DNA from: Eretmocerus hayati
Lineage: Eukaryota; Arthropoda; Insecta; Hymenoptera; Aphelinidae
Assembly (NCBI GenBank): GCA_029851415.1
Contig: CM056743.1
Coordinates: forward strand, 89,068,501 to 89,132,500
DNA length: 64,000 bases
Reading direction: 5' to 3'
The notes under the pieces are model-generated. The model searched no databases. It worked only from the letters and a program-made list of their open reading frames with translations, and was not told where the DNA came from. Of the stretch, positions 56,011-64,000 are shown piece by piece. A program made the translations under genes and the position numbers. Each line of letters opens with the position of its first letter. The first letter of the stretch is position 1.

Positions 56011-56317
56011 TACCAGGTTCGCGATACAAACAAGTACAAGTAACTTCTGCAGAGATGCTAAAATGCATCTGTACGCAGACTGGCTTAACTTACATACTAG
56101 AATAGAACGAAATGAAATATATATAAAAAACAAAACTTAGGAAAAACTCACAAACAACTATTACAGAAGTATAATATATACAAGGGTTTTCGTGAAACTC
56201 GAAGAAAGATTCCAAAATACACATCTTCATTCGGGGCATGTAACATTTCTGTTGAGGTTGAAGATTATCTGCTCAGATACTCATCAGTGACGGCAAGATT
56301 AATTTTCACCCAAGACT

Positions 56318-57625
56318 CTAGCTTTTTTTTCGTCCTCCGTCTTTCAGTGACTTTAACAGATTTGGCAACTTATTGAAAAAGTACATTCCTACATATTCAT
56401 GATTCCTTTTTCCTACTTCTGTTGTAAATTTCGGCAGATGGAGTTGCTCATTCTTAGTGACTGCTACATTATTGAGATATGACCTCTCTAAGTCCTGATA
56501 GTGATAGTTAATGCATTCTAGGATGAATATTTGTTTCAAATCTAGGGGGTTGTGAAATTCTTATCTTTTTTCCATAATCTTCATAACTTCTTCGTGTATA
56601 TTACTAATTCCGTCAAGAGATGTAGATAACGCTGATCCCCACGCTAATATTCCATCAGTTACAACACTGTAATGAATTCCATACATGATGGCTGATGAGT
56701 TTTCGATTGTTAAAATTTTGCTTAGTCGACTCAGTGCATAAATAGTGTATTTTGTCCTTTATAGGTTGTTTTCTATCTCTTCCTTCCATTCAAGGTGACA
56801 GTCTATGTATACTCCCAGATACTTTACACTTTTCACTCTTACTACGGTTCTTCCATATATATTTGGTATGCTATCACGGTAGTTTTCATAGGTCATGCGA
56901 AATGTCTTTTCTACATTAAGAGATGAGACATCTTCTTTTAGCCAGTTTTTCACAATTTCCATTTGATTTTTCAAGTGAGATAGTATTTCTCGCCTCGACC
57001 AGAGCAAAGTATGACAGTATCATCAGCATAAAATATGATAGTGCATTCTACTGATTATACATGAAAAATATCATTCATGTAGAGTATAAATAATAATGGA
57101 CCTAAAATTGTTCCCTGAAGAACACCCGCATTGACAGAGGTGTTCTCACTTATGTTATCGCCAAGCTTAACAAGATGAGATCGGTTTTTCAGATGGTTGT
57201 CTAATAAGTCTTCTACTAAACCCCTTATTCCTATGCTTTCTAGTTTCACAAGTAATATTCCGTGGTTGACAGTGTCAAGAGCTTCAGCTAGATCTAAATA
57301 TAGTGCAGCTACTGATTGATTATTGTCTAGTCTTTTGTCAAGATAATTCGTCACTTCTGCTAATGCATGATTTGTACTTAATTCTTTTCTGAATCCATAT
57401 TGTTTACTAGAAAGAAGTTTATACCTTTCAATGGAACTGGTTTTCTTTGCATGCAATGATTTTTCGAAAATCTTGGCTAAATTTAAAATAAGAGATATCG
57501 GTCTATGATTATTCATATGAGATCTTTTGCCTGCTTTGTGGATTGGAACAATTTCTGTTTTTTTGAAATGCTGCTGTAGAAAGATAATATTTTGCATTTG
57601 TCGATGTTGAAGTTCAACAGATTTA
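56318..57625 (-). pseudogene. LINE-B reverse transcriptase
   Basis: Frames 57055-57771, 56759-57007 and 56318-56539 hold one reverse transcriptase. Motifs are NNHRPISLILNLAKIFEK, LYLDLAEALDTVNH (motif A, first Asp kept), GVLQGTILGPLLFILYMND and, across a stop near 57052, YADDTV. VKYLGVYIDCHLEW follows. Coding similarity to LINEs starts near 57625. The residues before that belong to the foldback element next door. Stops and frame changes make it inactive. It differs from LINE-A in sequence. Confidence 0.82.
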
Positions 57626-60005
57626 TATCGTATGACCATTTTAAGGTGGACACACCTTAGCATTTTTTTCTCTGCGAGGTACAAATTTGATCGGAATTGA
57701 TTCTTACATGGTTCGACCTTCTCCCTCGGATGGTGAAATGAACAAATTGAGAAAATGGGAAATTCGATCAAGAAAAATAACTTTGCGATACGGCATCGTG
57801 TAGCTCATCAAATTTTGAGTCCGAAATGACTTGTCCGATAATTTTTTTATTACTCAATCTTCCAGGAAAACTCATGGAAAAGAGCTGATTTTGAATTTGC
57901 CACCACGATTGTCGCAGAGGTTAGACGCTTCACCCGTTCAGCAATGTTATTGTTTGGGTGTAATGCCACGTGCTCTTGTTATTGTTTTGATGTTTAACCT
58001 ATGATTACTTGTAGGTTATCCAACCACGGCGTTCACGATGAAAACTCGAGATGAAGTGGCAATGATGATCGGCCTTATACCGCCGCAAAATAATATTAGA
58101 TGCATTGAGCATGCACTCTTGCAATTTCAAGTACAAGAGTCCAACAATGCGTGAAAAACTGTATAGTAGTCATGTGATCAAAACTCTCTAATGTAGATCG
58201 AAATTTGAACGATGCCGCATTCAAACTTGTTAGATAATAGTAATGCTGAGCAGATTCAGGTGGTGGCTCTCAATTTCAGGAATTTTATCGCCCAAATTCT
58301 GACTACAAAGTTTGAGAAGTAAAAAAATCCGAAAAATCGTGGCTTTGAGTGCTTCCCCACGAGATCAGATTTCTATTAAGTGGGTGGGATTTCCAAAAAC
58401 TGCAAACGTGAACCTACTAAACAATGGTGACACCAAGCAGATTCGATTTTTCCATTTTGATTATAGAAGTTTTGTCAGCTAAAATCTGACTACAAAGACT
58501 GAGATGAATTTGCATCAAAGTGAATTGTAAGTTCGAGTAGCGACAGTAACCCGTAACTGGGGAGTATGAGGAAATCATTTGAAAATTGTGACTCTGACTG
58601 CCCAGCTATGGGATTATGATTTTCAAAGGGGTTTTGAAGAATTCCACACGTGAACCTACTGGACATCGTGATATCAATCATATTCAAGTTTGAAATTTTA
58701 AGAAAAACTCACTCACTCTTGAAAATTTTGATATCATGTTTGGGGGAGTCAAATCCACAATTTTTGTCAAATATTTTCCTACTCCTCAGCTACTGGATAC
58801 CGGTTCAATTCATGTTCATGATCTACCATTGATGCAAACTTTTCCGAACTTTGTAGTCAAATTTTAGCCGAGAGGACTTCTAAACTTGAAGAGCAATACT
58901 CGAATCTGCTTAGTATCACCAATTTCTGAGGGGTTCATGCTTGAAATTTCCCGAAAACTCAGCCACTTTCAAGAACTCTGATATTATAACTGAACAGTCG
59001 GAACCACAATTTTTCGCGTATTTATTCACGCCCCCATTATGAGATACTGTCCTAACTTGTGCCCACTATCTGTCTAAGTATGATGCGAACTTTTTTCAGG
59101 CTTTGTGTTCAGATCCTGGTCGAGAAAATGTTCAGAAGTCTAGAGCAGTATTCAAATCTGCTTGGCATCATCATTCTCTAGTAGGTTCACGTTTGTAATT
59201 TTCGAAAAACCGACCCACATTATAGAATTCTGATCTTGTGGGGAAGCACTCAAAGCCACGATTTTGGGATTTTTTTTACTTCTCAAACTTTGTAGTCAGG
59301 ATTTGGGCGATAAAACTTCTAAAATTGGGAGTCACCGCCTGAATCTGCTAGGCATCACTATTATCTAACAGGTTTGAATGCGGCATTGTTCAAATTTCGA
59401 TCTACATTAGAGAGTTTTGATCGCATGACTACTATACAGTTTTTCACGCATTGTTGATCTCTTGTACTTGAAATTGCAAGAGTGCATGCTCAATGCATCT
59501 AATATTATTTTGCGGCGGTATAAGGCCGATCATCATTGCCACTTCATCTCGAGTTTTCATCGTGAACGCCGTGGTTGGATAACCTACAAGTAATCATAGG
59601 TTAAACATCAAAACAATAACAAGAGCACGTGGCATTACACCCAAACAATAACATTGCTGAACGGGTGAAGCGTCTAACCTCTGCGACAATCGTGGTGGCA
59701 AATTCAAAATCAGCTCTCTTCCATGAGTTTTCCTGGAAGATTGAGTAATAAAAAAATTATCGGACAAGTCATTTCGGACTCAAAATTTGATGAGCTACAC
59801 GATGCCGTATCGCAAAGTTATTTTTCTTGAATATTTTGAAAATAATTCTCCCATCCGCATCTAATTTTCCATTTTCTCAATTTGTTCACTCCACCATCCA
59901 AGGGAGGAGGTCGAACCATGTAAGAATCAATTTCGATCAAATTTGTACCTCGCAGAGAGAAAAATGCCAAAGTGTGTCCACCTTAAAATGGTCATACGAT
60001 ATAGC
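57626..60005. mobile_element. Foldback element FB-G, 2.4 kb
   Basis: Arms of about 740 bp (57626-58370 and 59260-60005) are almost exact inverses. They share the end ATATCGTATGACCATTTTAAGG and, further in, CATCGTGAACGCCGTGG. The centre holds degenerate direct repeats of about 200 bp, each with CAAATTCTGACTACAAAG, ending in GAACCTACT. They point inward on both sides of about 58780. I find no transposase or clear target duplication. It lies between LINE-B and the palm of LINE-A. Confidence 0.85.
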
Positions 60006-60033
60006 ACTAACTATTCAGTGCAGTTGAGTCATT

Positions 60034-60562
60034 TCATAATGAATGCGTATCCTCAAGGGTTTTGATGATTCTAAGAAATTTCAAATCGTCTGCAAAGAGC
60101 AGAACATTTGAGTTGACGATGAACTTAATGACGTCATTTATGAGAATGTTGACTAAGAGTGAGGCCGAATGCGAGCCTTCAGGCACACAAGAATTCACTG
60201 GATAAGGATCCGAGAGTGTTGAGCCTATTTTGACACATTGAGATCGATTTTCCAGAGAGGAACGAATCCAGCATAGAAGAGAGCCATGTACACCATAACC
60301 TTGTAGTTTTCTCAGAAGTAATTCGTGATCAACGGAGTCGAAAGCTTCACTGAAGTCAGTGTAAATGACATCCACTTGCCCACCTTAGTTCAGACTGTCA
60401 ATCACATATTCCTCAAGTGTAAGTAAATTTGTTGTTGTTGACCTTTCAGGCATGAACCCGTGCTGTTGGTCAGCAATGAATTGATGCAGGTATTTCAACA
60501 GAGCTCTCTCAACAATTGCATCAAAGAGTTTGGCAAAAATACTTATTTTTGTTATTGGTCTG
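60034..60562 (-). pseudogene. LINE-A reverse transcriptase palm
   Basis: The minus frame reads DVIYTDFSEAFDSVDH (motif A), LLCWIRSSLENR, a PEGS(H) block in place of the usual PQGS, then LFADDL (catalytic). Upstream, in nearby frames up to about 60560, an ADQQHGFMPERSTTTNLL block continues the fingers. Jockey-type sequence stops at 60562, where the BEL/Pao element starts. It is the missing middle of the LINE seen at 54212-56010. Confidence 0.82.
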
Positions 60563-62145
60563 TGTTAAGTATTACTCTCATTGCTCTTATATCTATTGAA
60601 TCTTGGCGCGCTGCCGCCATTTTGCGTTCGCACTCAAGTTCAGCGCCGTTGCGATTGTCGCCTTCTGCGGCTCTCGCCAGTTTCCGTCCAGCAGCCGACC
60701 GCACCACCTCGCTCAATATGTTATGAGCCAATTTTAGTTTTACGATATAGTTTGATTGTTTATTCAAACTATGGAGTACAATTCATTAAGTGCACCCACT
60801 CCCATTCTAAACATTTTGGTCCTTCGTGTACCGGATCGGAGCTAGTTGTGAAAATTGACGTGGATGCGAACGGATTCGCCTCACTACGAGGTGAAATTTA
60901 TAGTGATTGTGTGTGGTAGGCAGTCTCCTCGGGCGACGAGCGGCGTCTCCCTCAAGGCCCTACAGCAGTATGTGAAAAGCCGTATTCTGCCGGCGTATGG
61001 GGATTATTCCTCGATTGCTGATTCTGGAGCATTGGTCCACCGGCAGCGGAGTGCAGGCTAACCTCCATATCGGTCATGAGGAAATAGTCACCGCACCCCT
61101 TGGAGACGACGGAAATGACCGGGGAATCCAGGAGGATTCTTGGGCAACGAGGGATACATCGTGGGATCGTTGGGATAAGCTGTTTATTGATTATTTTCAT
61201 TTTTACAGCAGTTTTAGCCTCTGTGAATTTTGAGAGAAATTCCGAGTTTTTCGCTCAGAAATTGAGTTCATTTCGCACACTTTGTTGCAATTGATATGAG
61301 ATTTGTACTCTTTATACATTTTCAAGTTTAAGATCATCCATTTTGATTTTGCGATGCGAATTTTCTCATGTCATATGGGCATATACTGAAGTTGTTGGAT
61401 TTTTGTAGTGAGTCGTCCGTGTGTGGGACCCACGTTGGTGTGCGTGTTGCTTGGCGACTGAGCTCAACATCTGGCAACACAGCTGACCAGAGCTATCTGC
61501 AGCTGTTCATCAGTTGCAGCGGGGCAACGGCACTCAGCGACGCGAGGGCTTCTCAACAGTGCGATTGCTGCGTGTCGTCGACTTCCCATGAGCAGCTCGT
61601 CGTCATACACTGCCGGGCTCCAGCGCATCACACGTTGTCGACTTCGGCAATCTTCGTCGCCATGCGTCAGCTGATGTAGTCGTACGAGTGAGTAAGAGGA
61701 TTGATGTACGAGATGAACCATATGAATATTCGGCTTGAATAATTCGAGTTTGTGTTATCTCATTTTGACTTTTTTTTTTAAATTGATAACCTCAAAAAAT
61801 GATCAGCTCGTTATTCAGTGAGATAGGTTTTCTCATTCTTCCTGTGAATATTGTAAATAGTTGGAAAAAGTCGTTTGTGGATTGGTGCTTCCATCAAATC
61901 TTTCATGGATTTGGGAAATTTCTTATCTCGGGTTCGGTTTTGCCTGATTCTGTTTAGAATTTTGGCATTTTCCATCAATCTTTCTGGACAAAATTTCTAG
62001 CATTTTGGGGGCAAGATTAACGTGCAGAATTTGAGATTTTTTCGGATTTTTGGCTCGGTTCTTCGGTTTTGTTTCTTCGGTTTGGGATCTTTTTTCCTAA
62101 TTTTAGATCGGTATTCAAGTTGTTAGAGTAACATTTTGATTCACA
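60563..62145 (+). other. BEL/Pao LTR and leader region, boundaries unresolved
   Basis: No protein is evident. GC-rich blocks near 60600-60720 and 61380-61680 alternate with A/T-rich ones. Several GCAGCGGGGC-like words resemble the leader region before the other BEL element (for example near 18510). Confidence 0.4.
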
Positions 62146-63252
62146 ATGGACGTTTTTCATCAACAACAGCTGGATTTAAAGGCTAAAATTGGAAATTCAT
62201 TTAGCAATTACAAGGCTTTAGATCAAGCTAAAATGACTAAAGCTAGTGCCACGACCAGATTGGATAACCTGGTTACTGATTATCAGACTTTCATTCAAAA
62301 TCACAATAAGATCTTGGCGAGTGAGAGCGAATTGTTAGACCATGATTACTTCAAGATTAAAATCCCGGATTTTGTAGAAGGATCATATCCCGCGAATAAA
62401 TCGGATTTTCAGCAGGTTTCAGATGAATTTGCTGATAGACATAGAGCTGAACGTGAAGCAAATGCTTCGGCTGTCAACAACGTTGCTCCCGTTGTACAGC
62501 ATGTAAATACGGAAAATTCCTACTCTCTCGCCAGAATGGATCTTCCCGTTTCTTCCGGGAAATTTAATGAGTGGGCGAATTTTAAAGACTTGTTTAAATC
62601 TCTGGTCCATCGCAGGGCAATGGAACCAGTTGTGAAGTTCTATCATTTGAGAACTAAACTTTTGGGTGAAGCCTTGGATCAAATTAAAGGGATTGAGATA
62701 GTTGGGGATGATTACTTATTAGCTTTATTAGCTTGGTCAGATTCATGCGACTACTATGGGAATGAACGTAGATTAGTGAATCTATCGCTCGGTTCTTTTC
62801 TCTTTTTGAAGCCCATGAAAACGGATTCTCATGCTGAAATGAAGAAGCTTTATTCGGGTTCTTTCGAAACGAGGACCTTTTTGAATGGTATAGACCGTCC
62901 TATTAGAAGAAGTGGAGAGGATTTGTTCGTATATTTTACGGTTCCGAAATTTGATGCAGCTACCCGGAGGAAGTGGGAGAAGCATTTGGGCAAAACAAAT
63001 GTTCCTCCTTCTGTAGCTCAGCTAGAAGATTTCATTGAAGATCAGCTTGCTACTTTAGAATCGATTGAGAGTATACAAAAACCCTATAGTAGTCAACCAG
63101 CTAAGCCCTCGGGATCTGGGAAGACTCACTCCATGGCTACGGATACGGATTCCAACCATGCTAAGAAGGTTTGCCCCTTCTGTTCGGGGAATCATCAACT
63201 CTTGCAGTGCGATTCATTCAAGGCCAAAAGTGTGGCTGATCGTGGGCTTTTG
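62146..63252 (+). CDS. BEL/Pao Gag (DUF1759) with first zinc knuckle
   Basis: This 369-residue frame starts at ATG 62146. The N-terminal 110 residues are helical and charged. The DUF1759 core runs from about residue 130 (LPVSSGKFNEWANFKDLF) to 300 (a VPPSVAQLEDFIEDQ block). The first CCHC-type knuckle is CPFCSGNHQLLQC near residue 345. The frame ends at TGA because one T seems lost in TTTT at 63247-63250. The next frame continues the protein. Confidence 0.88.
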
Positions 63253-64000
63253 TGACGGAAAAGAGGTTATGTTTCGTCTGCTTCGGTTCTCATGGCGCAA
63301 GATCCTGTGAATCCCAGAAACTCTGTCGCAAATGTAACGGGGAACATCATAGTTCCATACATCAGGATTCTCAGAAGCCAAGTGATCCTCAAAGTGCTCC
63401 AAAAAGGGGTGGTTCTGCCTCCCCTGGAGATGGAAAGGGTTCGGGAACGGGTGAGCATTCTCACTCAACAACCACCTCTTGTCTTACTCCTGTAATAGGT
63501 TCGGGCTTCGTGCTTTTGCCAACTGCGGTAGTGAGGGTACTATCAGCTGACGGTTTTGATTTCTATTTCACGGCTTTGATTGATCACTGCTCGCAATCTT
63601 CCTTCATCACGGAGAATGCTCGACAGAAGTTGGGTTTACGGAGAACGAAATCTAGAGTTGAAATCAAAGGGGTAGCAGACGCCAACATGTATTTCTCGAG
63701 TGGTACTGCTAACTTTACTGTGAGGCCCAGGTTTTCTTCGGAATTCGCGTGCGATGTTCAAGCGCACATAATCCCCAAGGTTTCAAGCTACAGAGCTCCT
63801 GTCTCATTAGGGAAGGATGAATGGGATCATCTTAAAAATTTGAAATTAGCTGATCCTCAATTTCTAAAATCTAGATCGATCGATATGTTGCTTAGCGCCG
63901 GAATTCACGCTCAAATAGTGCTTGAGGGAGTGAAGAAGGCAAAATTCGATCCTTCGAATCAACCAATTGCTACGAATACGGAGTTGGGGTGGGTTGTTTC
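63253..64000 (+). CDS. BEL/Pao polyprotein: second zinc knuckle and protease (partial)
   Basis: Continuing after the one-base shift, the protein has LCFVCFGSHGARSC and CRKCNGEHHSS (zinc knuckles, 63270-63350). The DUF1758 aspartic protease follows: FTALIDHCSQSSF near 63575, with the catalytic Asp followed by H-C instead of the usual S-G. DMLLSAGIHAQIVLEG near 63880 and NTELGWVV at the end also fit BEL. No further break is seen. The reverse transcriptase lies beyond the window. Confidence 0.82.

Larger units (their letters stand above)
60563..64000 (+). mobile_element. BEL/Pao LTR retrotransposon, 5' part
   Basis: It begins at or near TGTTAAGTATT (60563), which interrupts the RT of LINE-A, and runs past the window end. 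60563-62145 must contain the LTR and leader. I could not fix the LTR 3' end or the primer site with confidence. The coding region (gag, zinc knuckles, protease) then runs from 62146. It is much better preserved than the BEL remnant at 19362-21358. Confidence 0.8.

Noticed and set aside
57626..57771. N-terminal extension of the LINE-B protein
   Set aside because: The residues beyond about 57625 come from the arm of the adjacent foldback element, since the same sequence exists inverted near 59860-60005.

Overview
The window reads as repeat-dense nuclear DNA of an invertebrate animal, most likely an arthropod. It holds BEL/Pao and Ty3/gypsy LTR retrotransposons, CR1- and Jockey-like LINEs, hAT- and Tc1-type MITEs, many long palindromic (foldback) elements and one large Polinton/Maverick (adintovirus-like) element. 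Introns in the Polinton polymerase gene are 65-73 nt with ordinary GT-AG borders. I recognise no host cellular gene, rRNA, CRISPR array or bacterial operon. The species cannot be fixed from the sequence.

Layout. 1-1379: anonymous DNA with a small hairpin. 1380-6813: a foldback element split by a broken CR1-like LINE (about 1779-5838). 8986-14145: an old Ty3/gypsy element with both 214-bp LTRs, a 4-bp GTAT target duplication, and the RT N-terminus missing. 14146-19360: anonymous DNA with a 33-bp TGAGTCA repeat. 19362-21358: a decayed BEL/Pao gag-pol. 22101-23017: a Tc1-type MITE. 25282-26559: a decayed gag-like frame on the minus strand. 27495-29215: a foldback element with a tRNA-like sequence in each arm. 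30390-31972: another foldback element.

About 31982-53945 is a Polinton with terminal inverted repeats of about 1.2 kb. A 1328-bp hAT-type MITE (32040-33367) and a foldback element (about 34159-35030) sit in its left repeat only. Internal genes in order: a minus-strand copy of an unfamiliar 'DMQGF' protein; a heat-shock-like promoter block; protein-primed DNA polymerase B; a small OB-like protein; minus-strand integrase and fibre-like protein (split by a 1432-bp palindrome); then plus-strand phospholipase A2-like protein, pX-like basic protein, adenain-like protease, penton-like minor capsid, double-jelly-roll major capsid, a second 'DMQGF' protein, a small protein with a myristoylation signal, two tRNA-like genes (minus), a cysteine-rich protein and a proline-rich protein. 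I found no packaging ATPase. The gene set matches a virus-like element that replicates its own DNA, integrates it and builds a capsid. The polymerase, penton and pX genes carry stops or frameshifts, so this copy looks recently inactivated.

53946-64000 is a nest of insertions. A minus-strand Jockey-like LINE (LINE-A) is interrupted by a second LINE (LINE-B), by a 2.4-kb foldback element and by an unknown 1-kb segment. It is cut at its 5' side by a second, better preserved BEL/Pao element that runs off the window end.
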